In this document: positions 1-6,948 of the stretch, in pieces
How the letters are laid out: every line of letters begins with the position of its first letter
Position numbering within the stretch: position 1 is the stretch's first letter
Assembly: GCA_944384285.1 (NCBI GenBank)
Contig: CALWSX010000193.1
Coordinates: 1-12,654 of the forward strand
Direction: 5' to 3'
Source of the DNA: an uncultured Lachnospiraceae bacterium
Lineage (GTDB): Bacteria; Bacillota; Clostridia; Lachnospirales; Anaerotignaceae
Length of the DNA stretch: 12,654 bases
The notes under the pieces: model-generated
Seen by the model: only the letters and a program-made list of their open reading frames with translations
The model's database searches: none
What the model was told of the DNA's origin: nothing
Translations under genes and position numbers: made by a program

Positions 1-609
1 ACAGCTCTTGCTCTTTTCGTTTCTTACTCAGGAACAGTTGGTCTTTCAAAAATCGATATTCTTGACCCTAACGTAATTATCGGTTTATTTATTGGTGGTA
101 TGCTTCCATTCTTATTCTCAGCTTTCACAATGCAGTCTGTAGGTAAAGCAGCATTTGAAATGATTGAAGAAGTTAGACGTCAGTTTAAATCAATTCCTGG
201 TATCATGGAAGGTAAAGCAAAACCTGACTACAAAACATGTGTAGCTATTTCTACAAAAGCAGCTCTTAAAGAAATGCTTGTACCTGGTGTTATGGCCGTA
301 GTTGCTCCAATCATTGTTGGTTTATTACTTGGCCCTGCAGCATTAGGCGGACTTTTAGCAGGTTCTTTAGTAACAGGTGTTCTTATAGCTATCTTCATGG
401 CTAACTCAGGTGGTGCTTGGGATAATGCTAAAAAATATATTGAAGAAGGTTCACACGGTGGAAAAGGTAGCGACGCTCATAAAGCAGCAGTTGTTGGTGA
501 CACAGTAGGTGACCCATTCAAAGATACATCAGGACCATCTATCAACATTCTTATTAAACTTATGACAATCGTTGCGGTTGTATTTGTTCCTTTATTTGGA
601 AAACTTTAA
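1..609 (+). CDS. hppA: Membrane-bound ion-translocating pyrophosphatase, C-terminal part (5' end outside window)
   Basis: This is the 3' part (202 codons plus TAA) of an integral membrane pyrophosphatase, which couples hydrolysis of cytoplasmic PPi to export of H+ and/or Na+. The frame is open from base 1, so the gene starts before the window; the Met at base 100 is internal. Family landmarks seen are GGMLPFLFSAFTMQSVGKAA, the loop with RRQFKSIPGIMEGKAKPDY, the ANSGGAWDNAKKYIE segment, and the highly conserved DTVGDPFKDTSGPSINILIK near the C-terminus, whose Asp, Lys and Asn residues belong to the PPi/Mg site in this family. Several hydrophobic helices lie between them, and the protein ends in a final helix (LMTIVAVVFVPLF). 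The residue that separates K+-dependent from K+-independent enzymes (Ala or Lys in the GNTT motif) should lie just upstream of base 1, so subtype and pumped ion cannot be decided here. A strong terminator follows directly. Identification is firm. Confidence 0.97.
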   Translation, partial: TALALFVSYSGTVGLSKIDILDPNVIIGLFIGGMLPFLFSAFTMQSVGKAAFEMIEEVRRQFKSIPGIMEGKAKPDYKTCVAISTKAALKEMLVPGVMAVVAPIIVGLLLGPAALGGLLAGSLVTGVLIAIFMANSGGAWDNAKKYIEEGSHGGKGSDAHKAAVVGDTVGDPFKDTSGPSINILIKLMTIVAVVFVPLFGKL

Positions 610-642
610 TATTTAAAAAACTAATTTTTAACTCACTTTCTT

Positions 643-680
643 ATAATGGCTGTTCGGTTTTCGAATAGCCATTATTTTTT
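643..680 (+). terminator. Intrinsic terminator of hppA
   Basis: A near-perfect stem pairs 645-656 with 662-673, with one G-U wobble and a five-base GTTTT loop. It can be extended by two A-T pairs outward and is followed by a T run at 675-680. It lies about 35 bases after the hppA stop codon, so hppA transcription should end here. Confidence 0.92.
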
Positions 681-823
681 ATAATAATATTTTGATTTAA
701 GTTTAAATAATTTTAAATGATTATATTTAGATAAAAAATAATATGGTTGTACAGATAGTTTATGGGGATTCTGTGAATAAGAAAAAGATTTAAAATTGTT
801 TTATTAACAAAAAATATTTAAAT

Positions 824-851
824 GAATAAAAAACCGCCTAAAAGGCGGTTT
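824..851 (-). terminator. Intrinsic terminator of the gpmI operon
   Basis: AAACCGCC (831-838) pairs with GGCGGTTT (844-851) around a five-base loop. Read on the minus strand the stem is followed by a T-rich run (rest of the A tract at 824-832). It lies 16 bases beyond the gpmI stop codon. A shorter T run on the plus-strand side (around 854-860) could make it work in both directions. The stretch 681-823 between this site and the hppA terminator shows no gene or clear signal. Confidence 0.9.
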
Positions 852-867
852 ATATTTTTTAATTAAT

Positions 868-2412
868 TTATTTAATAAGTAAAGATTCTCCTGTCATTTC
901 AGGTGGTTTTGGAAGATTCATCATATCAAGAAGAGTAGGGGCAATATCCGCAAGTTTTCCACCTTTTTTAAGTCCTTTTATATCATCTCTGTTTACAAGT
1001 ATAAAAGGTACAGGATTTGTGGTATGGGCTGTAAAAGGTTCTCCTGTTTCAAGGTCAATAAGTTTATCACAGTTGCCGTGGTCTGCGCATATAAACATCT
1101 GAGAGTTTGTATCTATAATTGCTTTATATACTTTTCCCACACACTCATCTATAACTTCTACAGCTTTAATTGCGGCAGGAATAACACCTGTATGTCCTAC
1201 CATATCAGGATTTGCATAGTTTATGACAATGAGGTCATAAGATTTTGAAAGAATTGCTGAAATAAGTTTTTCTGTAACCCCATAAGCACTCATTTCAGGC
1301 ATAAGGTCATAAGTTGCAACTTTAGGAGAAGGTACAAGTATTCTTTCTTCATTTTCATTAGGAGCCTCAACCCCACCGTTAAAGAAGAAAGTTACATGAG
1401 CATATTTTTCGGTTTCAGCAGTTCTTAACTGTTTAAGGCCAAGTTTTGAAATATATTCGCCTAAAGTGTTATTTAAAGTTTGTGGTTTAAAAGCTATATG
1501 TACATTCTTAATTAAAGCATCATATTGTGTAAAACAAATATAACAAAGATTATTAATTTCTTTTTTACGGTCAAATTCGGAAAAGTCAGTATCTGTAAAA
1601 GCTCTTGTTATTTCTCTGGCTCTATCAGGTCTAAAGTTGAAGAATATGATAGAGTCATTTGAATTTACAGTAGCTACAGGTTTTCCATCATCATTTGTGA
1701 TAATAGTTGGTATTACAAATTCATCAGTTACCCCGTCTTTGTAAGAGTTTTTAATACAGGATATGGCAGATTTTTCATATTTACCAATTCCGTTTGCAAT
1801 AGCATCAAAGGCTTTTTCAACTCTTTCAAATCTTTTATCTCTGTCCATTGCATAATATCTTCCAATTACTGTTGCAATTTTTCCTGTATTTAATTCTTTT
1901 ATTTTATTTTCAAGTAATTCTATATAAGTAATACCGGATTCCGGAGGAGTGTCTCTTCCGTCAAGAAAACAATGAACAAAAACTTTTTTAAGATTTTGTT
2001 TTTTTGCAAGCTCTAAAAGTGCAAAAAGATGGTTAATATGGCTATGTACACCGCCATCAGATAAGAGACCGAAAATATGGAGAGAAGAGTCATTTTTAAT
2101 ACAATTATTAACTGCTTTTAAAAGTTCTTCATTCTCAAAAAAATCACCGTCTTCTATGGATTTTGTAATTCTTGTAAGTTCTTGGTACACTATTCTGCCG
2201 GCACCAATGTTAAGATGACCAACTTCAGAATTTCCCATCTGGCCGTCTGGTAACCCAACATAAAGCCCGCTTGCGTTTCCAAGTTCGTAAGGATAATTTT
2301 TCATAAGAAAATCAATATTAGGTGTATTTGCGGCTTTAATACAGTTACCTTTTTCGTTTTCAGATATTCCAAATCCGTCAAGGATCATAAGAACGGTTGT
2401 TTTTTTATCCAT
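868..2412 (-). CDS. gpmI: 2,3-bisphosphoglycerate-independent phosphoglycerate mutase
   Basis: This cytoplasmic, probably Mn-dependent glycolytic enzyme interconverts 3- and 2-phosphoglycerate. The 514-residue product has the usual family length. Visible active-site features are Asp12 in LMILDGFG, the catalytic Ser62 in GNSEVGHLN, His123 in DGGVHSH, the phosphate-binding CFLDGRDTPP (about 148-157) and GRYYAMDRDKR (184-194), RPDRARE (261-267), the metal ligands Asp403 and His407 in NPDMVGHTG, Asp444 and His445 in ADHGN, and His463 in TAHTTNP. The phosphatase domain (N- and C-terminal parts) and the inserted transferase domain (roughly 77-310) are both complete. The frame extends seven codons upstream to a TTG, but the ribosome binding site AAGGAGT lies inside that extension, so the ATG at 2412 is chosen. 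It is the last gene of the operon and starts 24 bases after the glycosylase gene. It lies outside the gap-pgk-tpi-eno cluster in which it is often found. Confidence 0.98.
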   Translation of the reverse strand: MDKKTTVLMILDGFGISENEKGNCIKAANTPNIDFLMKNYPYELGNASGLYVGLPDGQMGNSEVGHLNIGAGRIVYQELTRITKSIEDGDFFENEELLKAVNNCIKNDSSLHIFGLLSDGGVHSHINHLFALLELAKKQNLKKVFVHCFLDGRDTPPESGITYIELLENKIKELNTGKIATVIGRYYAMDRDKRFERVEKAFDAIANGIGKYEKSAISCIKNSYKDGVTDEFVIPTIITNDDGKPVATVNSNDSIIFFNFRPDRAREITRAFTDTDFSEFDRKKEINNLCYICFTQYDALIKNVHIAFKPQTLNNTLGEYISKLGLKQLRTAETEKYAHVTFFFNGGVEAPNENEERILVPSPKVATYDLMPEMSAYGVTEKLISAILSKSYDLIVINYANPDMVGHTGVIPAAIKAVEVIDECVGKVYKAIIDTNSQMFICADHGNCDKLIDLETGEPFTAHTTNPVPFILVNRDDIKGLKKGGKLADIAPTLLDMMNLPKPPEMTGESLLIK

Positions 2413-2436
2413 AAATTTAAGACTCCTTTTCAAAAT

Positions 2437-3390
2437 TTATTTTTTTGCACCTATTTTTAAGCTTCTAGCATAATAAAAAAGATATTGTTGAGCATAACCT
2501 GCATATTCATTAAAAGAGTCGTATGCTTTTTTATGTATTTGTTTAATGGATACTTCAGTATTATCAAAATAAAAATAAGACATTACTCTTTTTACCCAAA
2601 CATCAGTAGGAAATACATCATGTTTTTGGCAAGAAAAAAGCATAACACAGTCAGAAACTTTTGGTCCAACACCTTTAATTGATATAAGTTTTTCTCTTAA
2701 ATTTTCAGTAGGAAGTTCTTTCATTTTAATAAATTCATCTGGATTTTCTAAGACAAAAGAAACAGCGGAAAGTATATATTTTGCTCTAAACCCAACTTTG
2801 CATTCCATAAGCTCCTCTTCAGTGGCTTTGGAAAGTTCGGATACATCGGGAAAAGAATAAAAATCTGCACCGTTATATGTACAAATAAATTTACCGTATT
2901 TTTTTGATATGTTATCAACTGCTTTTTTTATCATCGGAATACGGTTATTTTGAGAAACAATAAAAGAAATCAAGCATTCAAAAAAATCTTGATTTAAAAT
3001 ACGGATGCCGCTTGCAAAAGAAACGGCATCTCTCATAATATTATCATTTTCTTGTATTATATTTTTGATTTTACCATAATCAGTATAAAAATCAAAATAA
3101 TTACACCATATATTAGTAAAATCTTCTTCTGTTGTATTATAAAATACAACGATTTTTTCTGCATTTTCTAAAATACTTTTATTTTCTGTATTATTTAACT
3201 CATAATTAATTGGATTGTCAAATTCTTCAAGTATAAGAAATTTTCCAAAAGCAATTAATGCAAATTTAGTCTCTGATAATTCGTAAAATCTGAAACATTG
3301 TCCGCAAAGGAGAGTTTCTGGAACGGAAAAATCAGAAAATGTGTATAAAATTATATTTTCATTGTCTTTTATAAATTTTAATTCTTTCAT
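2437..3390 (-). CDS. ogg: 8-oxoguanine DNA glycosylase/AP lyase, OGG1 type
   Basis: This is a base-excision repair enzyme of the helix-hairpin-helix-GPD superfamily, expected to remove 8-oxoguanine from DNA. The 317-residue product has an OGG1-like N-terminal domain with CGQCFRF (29-35), a helical core with ILNQDFFECLISFIVSQNN (131-149), VGFRAKYI (199-206), and the hairpin LISIKGVGPKVSDC (235-248). Lys244 matches the nucleophilic lysine of OGG1 (Lys249 in human) and Asp263 in FPTDVW matches the activating aspartate (Asp268). A lysine at this position indicates a bifunctional glycosylase/lyase and argues against AlkA, which lacks it. The ATG at 3390 is preferred over an in-frame GTG at 3399 because AAAGGTGA sits about seven bases before it. 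The gene starts 11 bases after the lipoprotein gene, so the two are probably co-transcribed. Exact base specificity is inferred from family. Confidence 0.92.
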   Translation of the reverse strand: MKELKFIKDNENIILYTFSDFSVPETLLCGQCFRFYELSETKFALIAFGKFLILEEFDNPINYELNNTENKSILENAEKIVVFYNTTEEDFTNIWCNYFDFYTDYGKIKNIIQENDNIMRDAVSFASGIRILNQDFFECLISFIVSQNNRIPMIKKAVDNISKKYGKFICTYNGADFYSFPDVSELSKATEEELMECKVGFRAKYILSAVSFVLENPDEFIKMKELPTENLREKLISIKGVGPKVSDCVMLFSCQKHDVFPTDVWVKRVMSYFYFDNTEVSIKQIHKKAYDSFNEYAGYAQQYLFYYARSLKIGAKK

Positions 3391-3401
3391 TATTTTCACC
3401 T

Positions 3402-4724
3402 TTACTGGTCAAGAACAATAAATAATGGTGGATCTTGTGATGAATTTTTTAATATTGTTTTAGCCTCATAAGATGTTGAAACTCTTTGAGGAATCCAAAG
3501 ATCACCTTTTTTAGATAACAGGTATTTTACATTTGAGGTAGTAACAACATAGCAAAATTCGGTTGTTCCACATATATATTTTATATCTGTATAGTTACCA
3601 ATATACTGTTCTTGTTTAAGAAGATCTATAACGTCATTAAAGTTAGTCTTCATATAATTTCTGTAATTGTAAACTGAGAAATTAGGATAAAGATCAAGAT
3701 TGTAATCAGGTATTTTTTTATTTATAGCTATTACTGCACGAGACTCTTTTTCAATTCCGTCCATAACTACCTTATAAACACTGCCTTCTTTTCTTAAAAT
3801 ATATTGTTTTACATCAGCAGTATTAGATGTAGTTGAAACAGTCGCAAATACATATTTTTCATCACAAATTATATTACGTGGATAATACTGGTTTTGTCCT
3901 CCTTCGTACATATTTATGAATTTAATGATTCTGTTATAAGTATCAGAAGTTGGACTTAATTCATAAATTTCTCCATGATAGCTTAAATATTTTGTGAGAA
4001 GCTCTCTGTATTCTTCCGCAGAAATAATACCACAGTTTCCGTTAGGAGAGCTTATAAGATATTTGTTTTCAGAAGGGTGACGTCTTGCACCAAAAACAGT
4101 AAGGTCATTTCCTGAAACATTAACATTTAGAGATGGATATGCTTTTAAGTCTGATGGAAACATAAGAAGTATATCAGCACTTACCCATCTGAAACGGTCG
4201 TTTAAATTTTCATATTCATAAAGATAAGCTGTATCAATATATGTAGCGCTTGATTTATTGTATAAACGACCATTATATGAAATAAGTCTTGTTGTATTAA
4301 AATTTTCAAAATAATATTTTGAAGCAGTGCTTACAACTGAATTAAGTTCAAACCAATAATCGCCTAATCCATCTTTGGTATCTACTGGTTCTGAAATTGA
4401 TGTATCAGAAGGGATAGAAGGAGAAGGAGGTTTTGTGGCTATATTTGGAGGTACAATTATATTGTTATTATAATTTTCATTTTTAGAATCTGTTGACTCT
4501 TTTGCTTCATTTTTGTTATCTTCTTCAATAGGATTGTTTGTTTCTTTGTTTGAAGGGTTATTATTTTCTGTATTTTCTGAATTTTCTTTGACATCAGAAT
4601 TTTCTGTTTTAGGGTCAGTTTTAATTTCGTTATCTCTTATACAAGAAGAAATTAAGCTAACAGAAATAATTACACAAATTAATACTGCAATTTTTATAGT
4701 AATTTTATTCGTTTTCATTTTCAT
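3402..4724 (-). CDS. Predicted lipoprotein of unknown function with an internal repeat
   Basis: I do not recognise the family. The 440-residue product begins with a basic stretch, a hydrophobic signal segment (about 9-27) and a lipobox ending ISSC with the lipid-modified Cys at 28, so it should be anchored outside the membrane. Residues 30-90 are low-complexity Asn/Glu/Lys/Ser, followed by a Pro-rich linker (about 91-116), as in proteins that reach into the cell wall. The folded part runs from about 118 to the end. Two segments resemble each other (about 263-342 and 362-433): each has a helix-like stretch, then IC, an aromatic beta strand, a TTSN motif, a VK-Y-L-x-K-x-G strand, and an Ala/Ile/Lys/Pro tail. 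Start choice is uncertain: ATGs lie at 4730, 4724 and 4718; 4724 has the best spacing from AAAAAGG. The start overlaps the end of the upstream gene by 20 bases, indicating translational coupling. Confidence 0.85.
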   Translation of the reverse strand: MKMKTNKITIKIAVLICVIISVSLISSCIRDNEIKTDPKTENSDVKENSENTENNNPSNKETNNPIEEDNKNEAKESTDSKNENYNNNIIVPPNIATKPPSPSIPSDTSISEPVDTKDGLGDYWFELNSVVSTASKYYFENFNTTRLISYNGRLYNKSSATYIDTAYLYEYENLNDRFRWVSADILLMFPSDLKAYPSLNVNVSGNDLTVFGARRHPSENKYLISSPNGNCGIISAEEYRELLTKYLSYHGEIYELSPTSDTYNRIIKFINMYEGGQNQYYPRNIICDEKYVFATVSTTSNTADVKQYILRKEGSVYKVVMDGIEKESRAVIAINKKIPDYNLDLYPNFSVYNYRNYMKTNFNDVIDLLKQEQYIGNYTDIKYICGTTEFCYVVTTSNVKYLLSKKGDLWIPQRVSTSYEAKTILKNSSQDPPLFIVLDQ

Positions 4725-5127
4725 AATCATCCTTTTTATCGGCTATAGCTTCATAAACGGATTGTAACTCTTCTTTATGTTTTTTTAATATTTGACTTAT
4801 TTTTTCTTCTGTTTCTGAAATGTTTTCACTATAATCAAAAGAGAATATCCAAGTAGGGTTGTAACAATCGGTATCTTCTTCTATAGACGTACAAAGACCC
4901 TCAAATGTTCCATAGTCATAATAATCATAGATTGCGTTAAATTCCCAATCAAGGACATCTTTATCACATGTAAGTTTCATATAAATTGTATATTTACCAT
5001 CATTTTCGATTGCATAAGTATTATATATAAAATTGTCGTTTTCTTTAATTTTATAACAAGCAAGTTCTTTGTCCAAAAAACCTGTAGTTAAATCTTTTAT
5101 CATAACAACAATTACTGTTTCTTCCAT
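4705..5127 (-). CDS. Small acidic cytoplasmic protein, conserved-hypothetical type (possibly DUF6762)
   Basis: This 140-residue protein has no signal peptide or membrane segment. It is acidic and rich in Asp, Glu and Tyr. The N-terminal two thirds look like a beta-sheet domain (conspicuous stretches VIVVMIKDLTTGFLDKEL, YTIYMKLTCDKDVLDWEF and AIYDYYDYGTFEG). The C-terminal part (about 100-140) is a charged helix, possibly a coiled coil. From memory it resembles the clostridial DUF6762 family, whose function is unknown; this is not verified. GGGAGTG precedes the ATG with good spacing. It is the first gene of the operon, and its last codons overlap the start of the lipoprotein gene. Confidence 0.82.
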   Translation of the reverse strand: MEETVIVVMIKDLTTGFLDKELACYKIKENDNFIYNTYAIENDGKYTIYMKLTCDKDVLDWEFNAIYDYYDYGTFEGLCTSIEEDTDCYNPTWIFSFDYSENISETEEKISQILKKHKEELQSVYEAIADKKDDYENENE

Positions 5128-5174
5128 ATTTACACTCCCTAAGTATACTATATTCCTTTTAAGGTTATTATTTT

Positions 5175-5203
5175 ATTATACCTGTTTTATAATATCTTTT
5201 CAA
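5175..5203 (-). promoter_or_regulatory. Sigma-A promoter of the operon ending in gpmI
   Basis: On the minus strand, TTGAAA (5198-5203) and TATAAT (5175-5180) are separated by exactly 17 bases. Transcription would begin near 5168, leaving a leader of about 40 bases before the ATG at 5127. An eight-base palindrome AGTATACT (5142-5149) lies in that leader. Confidence 0.85.
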
Positions 5204-5277
5204 GTCGAATTAAGTTTAAGAAAATGTGAAGATTTGTAAAAAATGAATATTTTATTAAGATTTTGTATAAAAGGTGT

Positions 5278-5291
5278 TTTGTTTAAACAAA
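5278..5291. promoter_or_regulatory. 14-base perfect palindrome, candidate operator
   Basis: TTTGTTTAAACAAA is a perfect inverted repeat in the divergent intergenic region, ending 14 bases before the -35 box of the ispE promoter. The outer GT...AC spacing is reminiscent of operators of FadR-type GntR regulators, one of which is encoded two genes into this operon. In AT-rich DNA such a palindrome can arise by chance, so the operator role is inference. Confidence 0.35.
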
Positions 5292-5305
5292 TATTTAAAA
5301 TAATG

Positions 5306-5334
5306 TTGAGAGAAAATGTCTTTTGTAGTAAAAT
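5306..5334 (+). promoter_or_regulatory. Sigma-A promoter of the ispE operon
   Basis: TTGAGA (5306-5311) and TAAAAT (5329-5334) are separated by 17 bases. Transcription would begin near 5341, about 28 bases before the ispE ATG. The promoter lies inside an in-frame upstream extension of ispE, which supports choosing the later ATG as the start. Confidence 0.7.
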
Positions 5335-5368
5335 AAAAAAAATATTAGTATATAATTTGAGGAAATTT

Positions 5369-6247
5369 ATGAATAAAACAACACTTAAAGCTACGGCTAA
5401 GATAAACTTATCTTTAGATATATTAGGGAAAAGAGAAGATGGATATCATGAAATGGAAATGGTAATGCAGTCAATAGCCTTACATGATAAAATTACAATT
5501 TCTCTTGATGACTCTAATGCTATACTTTTAAAAAGCAATATTTCATGGTTACCTTTAGATGAGAGAAACCTTGCCTACAAGGCTGCTAAATATATAAAAG
5601 AAACATATAACATTGAGGAAGGTATTAATATTTATATAAACAAAAGAGTTCCTGTTGCGGCGGGACTTGGCGGAGGCAGCAGTGATTTTGCGGCTGTTCT
5701 TTTTGGACTTAACCGTCTTTTGAATTTACGCCTTACCAAAAAACAAATGATAGATATTGGTGTAAAATTTGGAGCAGATATCCCTTTTTGCATAAAAAGA
5801 GGAACGCTTCTTGCTAAAGGAATTGGAGAAAACCTTTCTATGGTACCAAGGCTTCCGGATTGTCATATCGTAGTTGCTAAACCTCAGTTTGGTTTTTCAA
5901 CAAAAAAAATATTTGAGCTTTTTGATTTACAGAAAGTTGAAAGACATCCTGATACAAAATTAATTCTTGAGCTTCTTAAAAATAAAGATTTAAAAGGAAT
6001 TTGTGAGAATATGGTTAATGTTCTTGAAACTCCTGCATTTTCTTTAAGAAACGTTATTTCTGATATAAAGAATTCTTTTTTGGAATTGGGTGCTTTAGGG
6101 TCATTAATGTGTGGAAGCGGACCTTCTGTTTTTGCCGTTTTTGATGACAAAGAAAAAGCACAATATGCTGCTATGAAAATTAGTAAAAAGTATAATATAC
6201 GTGAAATTTTTGTTACTGAGAATTTTGTCGGGAACAATAAGGAGTGA
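5369..6247 (+). CDS. ispE: 4-diphosphocytidyl-2-C-methyl-D-erythritol kinase
   Basis: This enzyme phosphorylates CDP-methylerythritol with ATP in the non-mevalonate (MEP) route to isoprenoid precursors. The 292-residue protein is a complete GHMP kinase. ATAKINLSLDILGKREDGYHE (8-28) carries the conserved Lys11 and the substrate-binding Asp/Tyr/His; PVAAGLGGGSSDFAA (95-109) is the ATP-binding loop; GADIPF contains the catalytic Asp137; CGSGPSVFAVF (248-258) is the C-terminal glycine-rich motif. The frame is open back to 5243, but the added 42 codons are AT-rich, contain a promoter and match no kinase sequence. The ATG at 5369 has TGAGGA at the right distance and gives the normal family start. 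The stop codon overlaps the ribosome binding site of the next gene, so expression of the two is probably coupled. Confidence 0.97.
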   Translation: MNKTTLKATAKINLSLDILGKREDGYHEMEMVMQSIALHDKITISLDDSNAILLKSNISWLPLDERNLAYKAAKYIKETYNIEEGINIYINKRVPVAAGLGGGSSDFAAVLFGLNRLLNLRLTKKQMIDIGVKFGADIPFCIKRGTLLAKGIGENLSMVPRLPDCHIVVAKPQFGFSTKKIFELFDLQKVERHPDTKLILELLKNKDLKGICENMVNVLETPAFSLRNVISDIKNSFLELGALGSLMCGSGPSVFAVFDDKEKAQYAAMKISKKYNIREIFVTENFVGNNKE

Positions 6248-6252
6248 TATTG

Positions 6253-6927
6253 ATGTATAATCTTAATATGGAAAGTGAACCCGACAGTGATCTTCCCTTA
6301 AGAGAGCTTGTTTTTAACACAATTAAATCAGCAATTCTTTCCGGAAAGATTTCTCCTGGTGAAAGGCTTTTGGAAAATCACATTGCTGAAAAATTGGGAG
6401 TTAGCAGAACTCCTGTAAGAGAAGCTCTTAGAATGCTTCAAACAGAAAATTTAGTAAGACTTATCCCAAGAAAAGGTGCTCAAGTACTTGAAATGGGGAA
6501 AAAAGATATTAAAGATGTGCTTGAAGTAAGAAGTGCTCTTGAAGCACTTTCTGTATCTCTTGCTTGTACAAGAATGACTCTTGAAGAACTTGAAAAACTT
6601 AAAGAACAACAAAAAAGATTTATAAAGTCCTGTCAAGGTTCAAACTATGAAGAAATGTGTTTAAATGATGAGCTTTTTCATGATATAATTTTTAAAGCAT
6701 CAAGAAATGAAAAACTTTCTTTTTTATTTTCTAATTTGAGAATGCAGTTATATAGATATAGACTGGCATATTTCAAGTCAAACGGACTTCAAAATATTGC
6801 AATATCGCAGCATGAAGAAATTATAAAGGCTATTTCGTCACATAATGTTTCGGAAGGCACAAGAACAGCATCAAACCATATAAATTTTCTTTCAAATGTT
6901 TTGCTTAAATATTTAGATTCAAAATAA
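6253..6927 (+). CDS. GntR-family transcriptional regulator, FadR/FCD subfamily
   Basis: This 224-residue DNA-binding regulator has an N-terminal winged helix (about 14-82), with the recognition region AEKLGVSRTPVREALRML (45-62) and the wing LVRLIPRKGAQV. A C-terminal all-helical FCD effector domain (about 85-218) follows. The metal/ligand residues typical of FCD proteins are present: Asp139 and His143 in NDELFH, His187 in SQHEEI and His209 in SNHINF. Such regulators usually sense small organic acids through the bound metal; the effector here is unknown. An in-frame GTG at 6244 overlaps the ispE stop, but AAGGAG at 6239-6244 places the start at the ATG at 6253. Its position between ispE and a cell-envelope protein gene gives no clear target. 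Autoregulation through the palindrome at 5278-5291 is possible but unproven. Confidence 0.93.
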   Translation: MYNLNMESEPDSDLPLRELVFNTIKSAILSGKISPGERLLENHIAEKLGVSRTPVREALRMLQTENLVRLIPRKGAQVLEMGKKDIKDVLEVRSALEALSVSLACTRMTLEELEKLKEQQKRFIKSCQGSNYEEMCLNDELFHDIIFKASRNEKLSFLFSNLRMQLYRYRLAYFKSNGLQNIAISQHEEIIKAISSHNVSEGTRTASNHINFLSNVLLKYLDSK

Positions 6928-6948
6928 AAAGAAAAGGAGAAATGTATA

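Noticed and set aside
722..795. Possible 16-codon ORF (ATGGTTGTACAG...) between the hppA and gpmI terminators
   Set aside because: No ribosome binding site, no promoter, very short; treated as non-coding.
1024..1248. Plus-strand ORFs opposite gpmI, ogg, rbgA and lepB, and minus-strand ORFs opposite ispE, the GntR gene and the LysM gene
   Set aside because: They are low-complexity antisense frames of strongly identified genes, without ribosome binding sites or recognisable protein features.
2413..2433. TTG start seven codons upstream for gpmI
   Set aside because: The ribosome binding site for the ATG at 2412 lies inside these codons, so the TTG cannot be the main start.
5243..5368. 42-codon in-frame upstream extension of ispE
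   Set aside because: It has no ribosome binding site, matches no IspE sequence, is AT-rich and contains the promoter at 5306-5334; the ATG at 5369 has a proper binding site and the normal family start.
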